Shown: positions 41,191 through 50,946, counted from the stretch's first letter. The stretch is DNA of 51,068 nt from Rhodopirellula baltica (GCA_002901265.1 PPHI01000069.1:1-51068), one strand, 5' to 3'. The notes: a model not told the origin generated them from the sequence alone. A program made the numbers and translations.

Positions 41191-42765
41191 ATGTCTTCCA
41201 TCAAGATCTCTGACCTCCTGCCGCTCAGTCCCGATGTGACAAAGCCGAACGCCTATCAGGTGTTTGGACTGGAATCTGGTGAGCAAGACCTCGAGCGGGT
41301 CAAATCGGCAATTCGAAACGCCTACAGAAATCTCAGGGGCACGCGAGATTCGGCACCGCCGCAAAGTTGGAAGCAAGCATTGAAGTTGGCCGAAGCGGCT
41401 CGGCAGGTGCTGGAGGATCCCGATAAGAAACGCGAGCTTGATGCCAAGTTGTTGGCTGCTGCCGCGCCGAAACCGCCTGCAGACGTCGCGGTAGCAAATC
41501 CGGTTGCTGACCCGCTTGCAGATTTGCTGCCCAAGTCCAATCCGATCTCGTCGCAATCTGCACCCGCTCCGTCCGGACAACCGGTCCCGAATCAAGCCGC
41601 CGCCGTGCTGGGGCTCCCGCCACTCGGCGCCCCGCCGCCCGGCACGCCACCACTTGGAACACCTCCGTCTGCGCAGGCGTCACCGTCTGTTCCCACGCCC
41701 GCACCGGTCGCATCGACCACAATTCCGGGGCTGCCCACACAGCCGCAGGTTGCCGTGCAGGCGGAACCCGTCGTCATGCCTCAGTCCGTCGGTTGGGCAC
41801 CACCGAAGGCCACACCGGGCAGAAGGCGAAAACGCAAGAACACTGGAATGCTGATGTTCGGTGTCCTGGTTTTGGCAATGATCGGCGGCATCATTTACTT
41901 GATGCTCAGGTTCTTAGACGACAAGCCGATTCAGCTCGCACGAACCACCGATGGTGGCTATGTCGTTTCGCAGCCAAACGACTCAAATGCAGCACGTGAT
42001 CCGAGGGCGAAATCGGACGGCGTTATGGCGGCCGCGCCCAGCAGCGGGATCGCAAGTGCAGTCCCTCGCCAGCCAAGCAAATTTACCCCGCCGTCGGACA
42101 CGCCCGCTAGTCAACCAATGATGGGGCAGCAGCCGATGTCAGACCCATCGATGACGGAACCGACAATGCCCGAGGAAGCGATGCCAAATCTGGCAATGGC
42201 ATCATCGCCTCCCGCAACCGAAATGGCATCGGCTGATCAAGGCGAAGCGATTGCGTCATTGGAGCAGCTAATCAAGGACGCTAACTGGGACAAGATGAAG
42301 CCCGAAGCGGATCGATTGCTGAAACAAAACTTGCCCGGCGATCAGGGCAAGCGAGTTTCGACGCTCTACGACATCGCCGATCTGGCGAGTTACTACCGGG
42401 GCGGGATCGTCCGTGGTCTGCAGTCTTTAAAGACCGGCAACACGTTTGATGTCGTCGAAGGTTTTCCCGTGATCGTGGTACAAGCCAGCGCCAGTTCGCT
42501 GACTGTTCAGTACGACAGGAAAAATAAACAGTATACGATCGACACCTTGCCGCCGGCATTGGTGACGGTCCTCGCGTCGAAAACGCTTAATCACGAGCTT
42601 TCCGATGTGAAAGCTGCCTTGTCGCTATACCGATTGATCCATCCGTCAACCAACGATGATTATCGAAAAGACGCTTGGGTGCAGCTGGAAAGTGTTGACG
42701 GTCAATTGAAAGACCTCGACTCGGCGAACTTGATCAAGGTCGCAAAAGAGTTGCTTGCCAAGTAG
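41191..42765 (+). CDS. J-domain-like membrane protein
   Basis: A 524-aa protein. Residues about 15-90 resemble a J domain (NAYQVFGLESGEQDLERVKS, AARQVLEDPDKKRELDAKLL), but the HPD motif needed to activate DnaK is missing. A long Pro/Ala-rich part follows (about 95-215), then a basic stretch (RRRKRKN) and one membrane helix (about 225-246). Beyond it is a Met/Pro/Ser-rich linker and a C-terminal helical domain with QSLKTGNTFDVVEGFPVIVV. It may be a scaffold that recruits other proteins to the membrane. It converges on the oxoprolinase gene with a 22-bp gap. Confidence 0.7.
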   Translation: MSSIKISDLLPLSPDVTKPNAYQVFGLESGEQDLERVKSAIRNAYRNLRGTRDSAPPQSWKQALKLAEAARQVLEDPDKKRELDAKLLAAAAPKPPADVAVANPVADPLADLLPKSNPISSQSAPAPSGQPVPNQAAAVLGLPPLGAPPPGTPPLGTPPSAQASPSVPTPAPVASTTIPGLPTQPQVAVQAEPVVMPQSVGWAPPKATPGRRRKRKNTGMLMFGVLVLAMIGGIIYLMLRFLDDKPIQLARTTDGGYVVSQPNDSNAARDPRAKSDGVMAAAPSSGIASAVPRQPSKFTPPSDTPASQPMMGQQPMSDPSMTEPTMPEEAMPNLAMASSPPATEMASADQGEAIASLEQLIKDANWDKMKPEADRLLKQNLPGDQGKRVSTLYDIADLASYYRGGIVRGLQSLKTGNTFDVVEGFPVIVVQASASSLTVQYDRKNKQYTIDTLPPALVTVLASKTLNHELSDVKAALSLYRLIHPSTNDDYRKDAWVQLESVDGQLKDLDSANLIKVAKELLAK

Positions 42766-42787
42766 GCGTGGCCTGCTTGCGTTCTGA

Positions 42788-45700
42788 TCAGGCTTGCCCC
42801 CAGCCACCACCGCCAGGTGTTTCGATCCGCAGCCGATCACCGGTCTGGACATCGATTGTCACCGAAGACGCGAGTTCAGTGGCGGTGTCGCCTTGAATCA
42901 AGAGGTTGCGTCCGGAAACACCATCCGCACCGCCAAACACACCGTACGGCTGCGTCGTGCGCCGGTTCGTGATCAGTGACACCGTCAACGGCTTTAAGAA
43001 TTCGAATTCGCGAACCAAGCCATCTCCGCCGCGCTGTTTGCCTAGCCCGCCACTTCCGCGTCGAATTGAAAATTCACGCAAGCGGATAGGCAGACGTGAT
43101 TCCAGTACCTCGGCATCGGTGATTCGTGTGTTGGTCATATGCGTGTGAACCCCATCGGCACCCGGGCCAAACACGCTCGCCCCGGCGCCACCACCGATCG
43201 TTTCGTAGTACCCAAAACGCTCGTCGCCGAAGAGCACGTTGTTCATCGTTCCCTGGCTGGCCGCGACGGCACGGAACACCGGTGCGTCGGATCGCGTCGA
43301 ACCGATCGCGCCTAACAGCACGTCGACGATACGCATGCTGGTTTCGACGTTGCCGGCGACCACTGCCGGGCATTTCGCCGGATCAGGATTCGACGGTGGG
43401 TCCAGCAATCCCGGCGGGATGATCAGTTCAATCGGCCGCAGCGCACCATCGCAAAGTGGCAAGTTCGATTCACAGAAGCATCGCATCACATACAGCACCA
43501 CCGAATTGACGATCGATCGTGTCGCGTTAAATGCACCCGGGTGAACACCCGCGGTGCCAGTAAAGTCGATGACCAGTTGGCTCGCTTCGCGTCGCAGCGT
43601 CACCGCGATCTTGGTGCCGTCATCGAGAGTGTCTTCGAAGTGCAGTTCGTCTTCGGGCAGTTTTTTGATCCAGGCTATCACTGCGTCTTCGGCGACATCG
43701 AGCAAGCGTTCGACTAAACGTTCAAGCCGTCCCGCGCCGATTTCTGTCGTCATCTGTTTCAGCAAGCGAGCGCCTTCTTGTCCGGCGGCAATTTGGGCCC
43801 GCAGGTCCGCGATGTTTTCGCCGACGTTTCGCGACGGATAGGTACCTGAGCCGAGCAGTTCGGCAAGTTCATTTTCAAAGCTCTCGCCGTTTTTGACCAG
43901 CGCAAAGGCTCGAATCAAGACACCTTCCTGAGCCAAGTTCTTGGCGTTTGGCGGCATCGACCCTGGAGTAAGTCCGCCGATTTCGGCATGATGTGCTCGG
44001 CTGGCGACAAAGAAATCTGGCTTGCCACGTCTGGTTTGCTCATCACAGTAAACAGGCGAAACCAGTGTCACATCCGGCAGGTGAGATCCGCCCGCATAGG
44101 GATCATTCGACACATAGCAATCGCCGTCAGCCATGTCTGGGAACGTTGCGGCCAAGTGTTTGACGGTGTGTCCCATCGCGCCCAGGTGAACGGGAACGTG
44201 CGGCGCGTTGGCGATGAGCGTTCCGTCACCACGAAAGATCGCGCAGCTGAAATCCAAACGTTCTTTCACGTTCACGCTGATTGCGGTTCGTCGCAGAACT
44301 TCTCCCATCGAATCGGCGATACTTTGCAAACGTCGAGCCGCGATCTCCATCTGTACCATTTCACTGGTCGATGATTCCGTGTCTGCCTTTTTGATCGGGC
44401 TCCAGTTCAATCTGACCGAGCCGTCGGCTGTCACTTCACCTTGCCAATCGGGTTCGACAATTAAAGTCGTCTGGTCACTGACAATAACCGTTTTGGGATC
44501 GATCTTGTCCCCGGGGAGCAAGCGTTCGCGATCGATCAGCCGGAATTCTTGCCATTCACCGCGATGGTAGACCTGTGTGTGTTGTTTGGCTGCGTTGCCG
44601 TTTACGCGTGCGGCGGTTGTCGCAAAGTGCTTTCGCAGTCCATCCTCGGACGTCTGGCTTTCACAGCGCAGGCTGACCCACTGGACGGCCCGGTCATGGC
44701 GGTCGTATCCATAGCGTGCCCGGTGTTGTTGATGGAATCGCTCGATCAGTCCTTTGCAATCTGATTCGCCAAATCCGTCAATTGACAACGGGATCGTCGC
44801 ATCGGTTCCGGCATAGCGAAGATCGGCTTCGTAGTGATGGGTGACTTCATCGACAGAACGTTGTAGCGTCTCGGCATTGCCTTTTGCCAATGTATGCGCC
44901 GTCGCGGCGACTTGCGTGGCATCGACTTGATCGACGTTTTCGTAAAGCCCAACCGTCTCGATCGTTCCTTGTGGTGCGACGCCGATTCCCACAGCACTCA
45001 GGACACTGCCAAACGGATGGTCAAGGATCGTTTGGATCCCTAGAGATTCGGCGACGCGGCATAAGTGTTGTGCCGCAGCACCGCCAAACCCAACCAAGGC
45101 ATGGTCTTCCAGCGGAACGCCGCGCGCGGTCGTGATCGCGCGAACGGCTTCTGCCATGTGCGTGACGGCGATATCCAAGAATCCTTCGGCGAGTGCCTCG
45201 ACGGATTGCCCGGTGTTTGGCATTTTGCCGGCGACGTGTTCCAGGCGTTCTTGGGAAGCATCGATTGAGAGTGGGAACGGAAATCGTTCAATCGACAATC
45301 GGCCGAGCAGCAAGTTAATGTCGGTAACCGTCAGTGGGCCGCCGCTGCCATAACAAGCCGGTCCTGGCGAAGCTCCGGCGCTGGCGGGGCCAACTTCCAA
45401 TCGACCACCGATGAAATCGCAAATCGATCCGCCCCCGGCAGCAACCGTGTGGATATCCATCATCGACGTCATCACACGCACGCCCGCGACCTTCGACACG
45501 TATCGCCGACCGACCTGCCCGTCAAAGCGGCTGACATCGGTGCTGGTCCCACCCATGTCCAAACCGATCGCCAAGTCTAAGTGGTTGCTTTGTGAGACAA
45601 ACTGCAATCCGACGACACCGCCCGCCGGTCCAGACAGGACGCTATCCCGACCGCGAAACTGGTCGGCGGCGACCAAGTTGCCGCCGCTGGTCATCATTTG

Positions 45701-46690
45701 CAGTTCGCATGTCGAACGCCCGAACTGTGTCGCCACACGACGAACATAGTCAGATAGGATCGGATTCAGATACGCGTCGAGCGTCGTGGTTTCTGCACGC
45801 GAGACCAACTTGATCAGCGGAGCGACTTCACTGGAGCGGCTGACATGGCGAAAGCCGACTTCACGGGCGATCGTTTCGATCCGCTGCTCTTGTGAGTCAT
45901 TGACGTATGAATGCATCAAGCAAATCGCAATCGCTTCCACACCACGCCGCCGCATCAAGTGCAACGCTTTGCGGATTTCGTCTTCGTTCAGTTCCGCGAG
46001 TACGTTTCCTGCGGCATCCAAACGTCCGCGGACTTCGATCACGTTTTCCGCCAAGGGAACCGGTTTGTTAAATGAAAGGTCAAACAGTTCTTCGCGATCT
46101 TGCTCGCCAATCAGCAGTACATCACCGAAGCCTTCGTTGATGACCAATGCGGTGTTAGCGCCGGTGCGGGTGAGCAACGCATTGGTGCCTTTGGTGGTTC
46201 CGACGCGGGCAACCATCGGCGGCAATCGTTGTTCGATGGGAATGCCGAGTAGCAGGCGTGTTGCCAGTACGGGTGCCTCTAAGCCACAGTCAATTTCGAA
46301 TTGACGGAGATGATCACCGTCAACAGCGTCAGCCTCTTTGGCTGGTTGGATCGAAACCTGTCCTGACGCGGCGTGGTACTCGCGGATTGTGCCGATGGAG
46401 TGACGGATGCCGGAGACCAACTCGGATAGTTTGGCACCAGCAAAGAACCGGTCGGGCAGACGATGACCCGGCAAACCACATAGCAGTTCGTCGGGAAGAG
46501 TCAGGGTTGCATTGTCGTCGGGGCCGAGTGTGCCTTCGCAGCGGATCAAACCCGTCGATAGGACTTTGATGCTTCGAAGGTCCGGAGTCGCTTCTGGCCC
46601 TGGATTCGCATTTCCGGCTTGGACGACGATGCAATCGGTGAACGTTCCGCCGACGTCGGCGCATACGAAAAGCGGTGCTTGTTCTTTCAT
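42788..46690 (-). CDS. Fused 5-oxoprolinase/N-methylhydantoinase (HyuA-HyuB)
   Basis: A 1300-aa protein from ATG 46690; the longer frame to 46846 would overlap trkA. The first about 780 residues are HyuA, with the ATP-binding GGTFTDC near the start and IGLDMGGTSTDVSRFDG in the middle. The rest is HyuB: NVKERLDFSCAIFRGDG, YVSNDPYAGGSHLPDVTLVS, ASRAHHAEIGGLTPGSMPP. Fused forms resemble eukaryotic 5-oxoprolinase, which opens 5-oxo-L-proline to glutamate with ATP. Some relatives act on hydantoins, so the substrate is not certain. It is 35 bp downstream of trkA on the same strand. Confidence 0.9.
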   Translation of the reverse strand: MKEQAPLFVCADVGGTFTDCIVVQAGNANPGPEATPDLRSIKVLSTGLIRCEGTLGPDDNATLTLPDELLCGLPGHRLPDRFFAGAKLSELVSGIRHSIGTIREYHAASGQVSIQPAKEADAVDGDHLRQFEIDCGLEAPVLATRLLLGIPIEQRLPPMVARVGTTKGTNALLTRTGANTALVINEGFGDVLLIGEQDREELFDLSFNKPVPLAENVIEVRGRLDAAGNVLAELNEDEIRKALHLMRRRGVEAIAICLMHSYVNDSQEQRIETIAREVGFRHVSRSSEVAPLIKLVSRAETTTLDAYLNPILSDYVRRVATQFGRSTCELQMMTSGGNLVAADQFRGRDSVLSGPAGGVVGLQFVSQSNHLDLAIGLDMGGTSTDVSRFDGQVGRRYVSKVAGVRVMTSMMDIHTVAAGGGSICDFIGGRLEVGPASAGASPGPACYGSGGPLTVTDINLLLGRLSIERFPFPLSIDASQERLEHVAGKMPNTGQSVEALAEGFLDIAVTHMAEAVRAITTARGVPLEDHALVGFGGAAAQHLCRVAESLGIQTILDHPFGSVLSAVGIGVAPQGTIETVGLYENVDQVDATQVAATAHTLAKGNAETLQRSVDEVTHHYEADLRYAGTDATIPLSIDGFGESDCKGLIERFHQQHRARYGYDRHDRAVQWVSLRCESQTSEDGLRKHFATTAARVNGNAAKQHTQVYHRGEWQEFRLIDRERLLPGDKIDPKTVIVSDQTTLIVEPDWQGEVTADGSVRLNWSPIKKADTESSTSEMVQMEIAARRLQSIADSMGEVLRRTAISVNVKERLDFSCAIFRGDGTLIANAPHVPVHLGAMGHTVKHLAATFPDMADGDCYVSNDPYAGGSHLPDVTLVSPVYCDEQTRRGKPDFFVASRAHHAEIGGLTPGSMPPNAKNLAQEGVLIRAFALVKNGESFENELAELLGSGTYPSRNVGENIADLRAQIAAGQEGARLLKQMTTEIGAGRLERLVERLLDVAEDAVIAWIKKLPEDELHFEDTLDDGTKIAVTLRREASQLVIDFTGTAGVHPGAFNATRSIVNSVVLYVMRCFCESNLPLCDGALRPIELIIPPGLLDPPSNPDPAKCPAVVAGNVETSMRIVDVLLGAIGSTRSDAPVFRAVAASQGTMNNVLFGDERFGYYETIGGGAGASVFGPGADGVHTHMTNTRITDAEVLESRLPIRLREFSIRRGSGGLGKQRGGDGLVREFEFLKPLTVSLITNRRTTQPYGVFGGADGVSGRNLLIQGDTATELASSVTIDVQTGDRLRIETPGGGGWGQA

Positions 46691-46724
46691 GCCATTGACG
46701 GTTGGTTGGGCAGCCGGTTGTTGT

Positions 46725-48074
46725 TCAGCTGCGGCCGCCGAAGAGAGAGATGCAATCGGTGGCGTGCTGTTGATCGACGAGGGCGACGACAATATCGCCG
46801 GCTTTGAGTTGATCCGATGCCATGGGGACGCGGATGAAGCTGTCACGCTGGATCGCGGTAATCAGGCAGCGTCCGGCCAGTGGCAGATCTGCCAATGTGG
46901 CTTCGGTAACGCGAGTTCCTTCGACGACTTCCAATTCGTAGACGCCGATGTTGCCATTTGGCAGGCGGCGGTGACTGATGATCGGCCCCTCGTTCAGAAA
47001 GCCAAGGATCTGCCGAGCGGCTGTATCGCGTTCACTGACGACATGGTCGATGCCAAGTTTGCCGACGACGTTCGCATAGTCAGGCCGTCCGACGACCGCC
47101 ATCACTCGGCGGGCACCCAATTCGCGAGCTTCCACGCAAGCCATGATGTTGCTTTCGTCGCCGCCAGTGCAGGCCACGAAGTAATCAGCGGCACCACCGC
47201 CTTCGTCTTCCAGGACACTGCGGTTGTTGGCGCTCGCGTTAACAATCGTGATATCAGGAAGCAGCTTTGCCAGTTGGTCACAGCGCCGGGCATCGTATTC
47301 TAGGATCGTTGTCCGGTAATCTGACGATGGCAGAGCACGGGCCAAGTGGAATCCGATTTCGCCACCACCTGCGATCAAAACCGTCTGTCGTTTGGCACGC
47401 CGCGAAACCGACGCGAATTTCGAACGGCTTTTGTTGAGGTCCGTTGGAATGCCGATCATCGACACACGGTCGCCCGCATGAATTTCGTCTTCGGCACTGG
47501 CAATCCACATTTTGCCATCGCGTTGGATCGAACCGATGCGAACGTTGCCCGGTAGGTTCAGTTCGCGCAGACGCACACCGACGGCGCTCGCTTTGGACTC
47601 GACTTCGACCTCGTAGACTTCTAGGTGGCCGCGAGCAAAGTGTTCCAGCGGGATCGCGTCGGGATTGCGGATCGCACGTACCAATTCGAATGCGCTTAAC
47701 TGCTCCAGCGACAGCAGTGAGTCGATCCCGAAGTGCGTTTGGTAATCAAACGTGCTGGCTTCGCGAAAGACTGGGGCGTAAACACGGGCGATGCTGCGGC
47801 GGGCGCCGAGGGCTTTCGCCATGCTCGCGCTGACGACATTGGCTTCATCGTTGCCGGTCACCGCCAAGCAGATGTCGGCACTCAAGACGTCGGCTTGAAA
47901 CAAGACGGAACTGTGTGCCGCGTTGCCGTGGATCGCACGCACGTCCAATTCGCTGTCGATCTGTCGGACCCGTTCGGCATCGGTGTCGATGACCGTCACG
48001 TCGTGACGACGTCGGCAGAGTACATCCGCGATCCAGTGACCGACCGTTCCTGCGCCCAGCGTTAAAACACGCAC
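46725..48074 (-). CDS. trkA: Trk potassium uptake protein TrkA
   Basis: A 449-aa protein with a GTG start. It has two RCK units: N-terminal NAD-binding LTLGAGTVGHWIADVL, and the second VLIAGGGEIGFHLARAL near residue 230, each followed by a TrkA-C domain (HLEVYEVEVESKASAVGVRL; IGVYELEVVEGTRVTEATL). TrkA is the cytoplasmic, NAD-regulated subunit of the Trk K+ uptake system. The TrkH channel subunit is not seen in this window. Its start overlaps the stop of the small membrane gene (TAGTG), so the unit starts further upstream. Confidence 0.93.
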   Translation of the reverse strand: MRVLTLGAGTVGHWIADVLCRRRHDVTVIDTDAERVRQIDSELDVRAIHGNAAHSSVLFQADVLSADICLAVTGNDEANVVSASMAKALGARRSIARVYAPVFREASTFDYQTHFGIDSLLSLEQLSAFELVRAIRNPDAIPLEHFARGHLEVYEVEVESKASAVGVRLRELNLPGNVRIGSIQRDGKMWIASAEDEIHAGDRVSMIGIPTDLNKSRSKFASVSRRAKRQTVLIAGGGEIGFHLARALPSSDYRTTILEYDARRCDQLAKLLPDITIVNASANNRSVLEDEGGGAADYFVACTGGDESNIMACVEARELGARRVMAVVGRPDYANVVGKLGIDHVVSERDTAARQILGFLNEGPIISHRRLPNGNIGVYELEVVEGTRVTEATLADLPLAGRCLITAIQRDSFIRVPMASDQLKAGDIVVALVDQQHATDCISLFGGRS

Positions 48075-48265
48075 TACAGCATCCAGTTAAGCATCAAGAG
48101 GACAATAAAGATGACGAACATAAATCCTGTCACCCAGCGTGCGGTGTAAAACGCATGCTTCAAAATCGTTTGAGTGTCTTCGTGGCGCGTCGCGCCGAAG
48201 ACCAGCGAGATCGAGACGATCAAAGGAACATAGTACAGCAGATAGGTTGGCCCGATCGAAATCAT
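48074..48265 (-). CDS. Small two-helix membrane protein
   Basis: A 63-aa protein with two membrane helices (about residues 8-24, TYLLYYVPLIVSISLVFGA; about 44-62, WVTGFMFVIFIVLLMLNW) joined by a polar loop with ATRHEDTQTILKHAF. I recall similar small proteins in other planctomycetes beside the DUF6677-like gene. It overlaps both neighbours (ATGA upstream, TAGTG downstream), so the three genes form one translation unit with trkA. A role in K+ uptake is possible from position only. Confidence 0.75.
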   Translation of the reverse strand: MISIGPTYLLYYVPLIVSISLVFGATRHEDTQTILKHAFYTARWVTGFMFVIFIVLLMLNWML

Positions 48266-48900
48266 GCGTTCGCCTCCGCCCCGTTGGTGCTCGCGACTTT
48301 CGTGTCGGCTTGATCTCCGGACGCCGCTTCGGCCGGTTCGTCCTCGTCATCCTTCTTCTTGCGTCCGCTGATCGGAACCGAAAGTGGGCCGGAATAGGCA
48401 TCGTAAATTACAAGGATGTTCAACAATCCTGCAATCATCGTGTACCACGTTCCCATCTCATATCCGGCGCCATATTGCGCGTACCACGCGGCAATTTCGT
48501 CGGGATGATCTTCGACCACCGGGCGGTACGGTGGTGCCATAAATCCGCCCCACAACGGTTGGTAACCGGGACGCGTCCGACCATTCTCGGTCGCTTTACG
48601 CATGTGGTTGCCTTGCACCAATGCCGGCAGCGCCGCAGCACCCACACCGGCTTGCAAGAAGTAATGCCAGCGTTTGTCACCCGGTTGCCATGATGCGTAA
48701 ACGACATGGCCTCCACCGAGTGCGAATCCGACGATCCAAGTGGTCAAGATGCAGACCAGATACAAGCTGCCTTTGGTATGTCGGCCTTGGTAATAATGTC
48801 CGGCCCCCGGCAACAACCACGCCAAGAAGGCGGCCAATCTACGGTTCTTCAAGTCGATCTTTTGGTCGTCGACTTGAATCACGGTTCCGCTGTTCGACAT
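48262..48900 (-). CDS. DUF6677-like membrane protein
   Basis: A 212-aa protein. AAFLAWLLPGAGHYYQGRHTKG, then SLYLVCILTTWIVGFALGGG, is the pattern of the DUF6677 family of planctomycetes, as I recall it, and resembles TM2-type sequences. Four hydrophobic segments are visible; the C-terminus is acidic and Ala-rich. First gene of the unit that continues with the small membrane protein and trkA. The function is unknown. Confidence 0.7.
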   Translation of the reverse strand: MSNSGTVIQVDDQKIDLKNRRLAAFLAWLLPGAGHYYQGRHTKGSLYLVCILTTWIVGFALGGGHVVYASWQPGDKRWHYFLQAGVGAAALPALVQGNHMRKATENGRTRPGYQPLWGGFMAPPYRPVVEDHPDEIAAWYAQYGAGYEMGTWYTMIAGLLNILVIYDAYSGPLSVPISGRKKKDDEDEPAEAASGDQADTKVASTNGAEANA

Positions 48901-49108
48901 TCAGTAGGACCTCGCGGTCAATTGTTGTTCGTTGTTTTGACGGGTGTGGCGCATTGATTTGACCCGCATTTTGCTAGAAACGGCCGGCAAGCGATAGTCG
49001 AGTCTTTTCTGCCGATGGAGACAGCCGAGGTTGACCCGGGGGCACACGAGTTGGTATCGGACGCTTTGTCGATTTGCTCTGCTTCACTACTCTCGCCAAT
49101 CCGAACTC

Positions 49109-49696
49109 ATGGACGGTACGCAATCTAACGGTCGATTCTTCGTTTTCGCAGGCCCGATCTTGGCGACAGTCGCCCTAGGCTTGTTCACAACAGGTTGTGG
49201 CGGCTCTGCCGAGCAACCCGTTGCCAAAGCTCCCGAAAAGCAGCCGGTACCGGCCGCCAAGTCTGATCAAGTAGAACCGATCGAAGTCGTTAGCCAATTC
49301 CTCGATCGCATGCGACGCGGGGGTGACGGTGAAGCGGCAAACGACCTGCTGACTACCATCGCCAAACAAGAGATGGTCCGTATCGGTCGTCCTTTGCAAT
49401 TGCCCGGCTCGCCTGACACCACCTTCGAAGTCCGGCAAGCCTTTCCCGTTCCAGATCAAAAAGATCGCGTTTGGGTGCAAACCTATTTGCGCGAACCCGA
49501 TTCTGTTAGCGGACAGAGCACGCAATACGAAGTTGTCTGGACGCTACGAAACGAAGCCGCCGGATGGCGAATCAGTGGTTTCCACGTGGATCAAGGTGAC
49601 GGATTGGACCCGCTGGAATTCGATTTCGAAAACGGGGACGCAATCAACGCCCGGTTGTCGGCGATCGAACAAGCGGGCGAATCCACCACGCGATAA
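49109..49696 (+). CDS. Lipoprotein, unknown function
   Basis: A 195-aa protein from ATG 49109; the longer frame to 49031 is unlikely. The signal peptide (FVFAGPILATVALGLFTTGC) ends with a Cys near residue 30, probably lipidated. A short Pro/Lys linker is followed by a small domain of NTF2-like shape (VVSQFLDRMRRGGDGEAAND, FEVRQAFPVPDQKDRVWVQT, WTLRNEAAGWRISGFHVDQG). Divergent from the DUF6677-like gene. I do not recognise a named family. Confidence 0.7.
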   Translation: MDGTQSNGRFFVFAGPILATVALGLFTTGCGGSAEQPVAKAPEKQPVPAAKSDQVEPIEVVSQFLDRMRRGGDGEAANDLLTTIAKQEMVRIGRPLQLPGSPDTTFEVRQAFPVPDQKDRVWVQTYLREPDSVSGQSTQYEVVWTLRNEAAGWRISGFHVDQGDGLDPLEFDFENGDAINARLSAIEQAGESTTR

Positions 49697-50240
49697 CGAT
49701 CGATGGTGCTCGTTCCTTGAACGCGAAATCCGGCGTCCGATGGCGCCGGTTGCAGCAAAATGACCGGTGCTCCCTGATAAATCTCGAGAAAATAGGCAAT
49801 CTTTTCTGTCGTGTTGGCGCACCATCAACTAGGCTAAGGTCCGCGACAAAGTGCCTCAATTCCCCCATGAAGGGGTATCTAAAATCTAGTCAGTAGTTTG
49901 CCGTTAAGCGAACGGTAAACGGCACTTACGGAATTTCCTGGCATTTCTGATCCGCCAGCCAGGGAATCACCAAAACCTTGTGGACCGCCCCGGGCGGCCT
50001 ACTTTTCTGCGCGCTTTCGCCGTTTCGTGTGATTGACACGCGTGTGCCCAAAGCTACTTTATCGTCGAAATCACGTGGGCCGCAAAAGCTCCGCAAAACA
50101 CCTATCTTGCGTGTTCGGAAGTTTCGGCGATGGTCGCCGATGCTGGATCCTACGGGGGAGCCCATAAAGGGGCTTCTGGACTTGAAATCGTGTGCGTAGA
50201 GGGATCGCACCTAAAACTCCGAAACACTTGGGAGATTACG
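49697..50240. other. Non-coding stretch before the Cys-rich gene
   Basis: No gene is supported in these 544 bases. The stretch contains a short inverted repeat (CCTGGC...GCCAGG near 49938-49964) and the promoter at 50033-50060, leaving a 5' untranslated leader of about 170 nt before the ATG at 50241. Confidence 0.5.
50033..50060 (+). promoter_or_regulatory. Sigma-70-type promoter of the Cys-rich gene
   Basis: TTGACA (50033-50038) matches the -35 consensus exactly. TACTTT (50055-50060) is a -10 match after a 16-bp spacer. It points to the gene at 50241, leaving a leader of about 170 nt. Confidence 0.5.
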
Positions 50241-50834
50241 ATGAATCGGAATGTGGTCAGCGGGATTGCCGCGTTCGCACTTGTTGTTGGTGCGGCTCTC
50301 TCCATGAATGCAACGTCGGCTTACGCTGGCAACTGTGGTGGTGGACTGTTCTCGAAGCTGCACGCTCAAAAAGCTTGTGGCGGCGGACTGCTCGCAAAAT
50401 TGAAAGCTCGTCACGCGTCAGATTGCTGCGCTCCAGAGCCAACCTGCTGCGAACCAGCTCCTGTTTGCTGCGAACCAGCACCAGCACCAGTTTGCTGCGA
50501 ACCAGCACCAGCTCCTTGCTGCGAGCCAGCACCTAGCTGCTGCGGAAGCAGCCGCCCTAAATTGTTCGCTCGTCTGTGTGCAAAGCTGAAAGCTCGTAAG
50601 AGCTGCTGCGCTCCAGAACCTACCTGCTGCGAGCCAGCACCAGTTTGCTGCGAACCAGCCCCAGCTCCTTGCTGCGAAGTAGCTGCTCCTTGCAGCGCTT
50701 GCGGCGAAGCTGCACCTTGTGCCGCTTGCGGTGGCGAAACCGTCGTCGAAGCAGCTGAAGTTGCTCCAGCTGAAGAAGCTTCGGCTAGCGACGCTCCGCC
50801 AGCACCAGCTGCTGACGCTGATACCAATATCTAA
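50241..50834 (+). CDS. Secreted Cys-rich repeat protein
   Basis: A 197-aa protein from ATG 50241, with GGGAG upstream. A signal peptide (about 1-29, ending SAYAG) is followed by two copies of a KLxA helix-like segment, then repeats of CCEPAP, CCAPEPT and CCEPAPAP, and a C-terminal CSACGEAAPCAACGG plus an acidic Ala/Pro tail. I count over 30 cysteines. Repeats of this kind occur in planctomycete secreted proteins; the paired cysteines suggest disulfide-linked wall or matrix material, or metal binding, but no function is proven. It has its own promoter and terminator. Confidence 0.85.
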   Translation: MNRNVVSGIAAFALVVGAALSMNATSAYAGNCGGGLFSKLHAQKACGGGLLAKLKARHASDCCAPEPTCCEPAPVCCEPAPAPVCCEPAPAPCCEPAPSCCGSSRPKLFARLCAKLKARKSCCAPEPTCCEPAPVCCEPAPAPCCEVAAPCSACGEAAPCAACGGETVVEAAEVAPAEEASASDAPPAPAADADTNI

Positions 50835-50871
50835 GCTGCTGCGATTCAATCGCATCTAGCAATACACGACG

Positions 50872-50909
50872 AACCCGGTGGTGCCCCTCGCGCCGCCGGG
50901 TTTGTTTTT
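50872..50909 (+). terminator. Intrinsic terminator of the Cys-rich gene
   Basis: AACCCGGTGG (50872-50881) pairs with CCGCCGGGTT (50893-50902), with one G-T pair, followed by TGTTTTT. It lies 37 bp after the stop codon. Confidence 0.8.
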
Positions 50910-50946
50910 GCGCGCAGCGGACCTCTGGACGCCAAGAACGCGTTTC

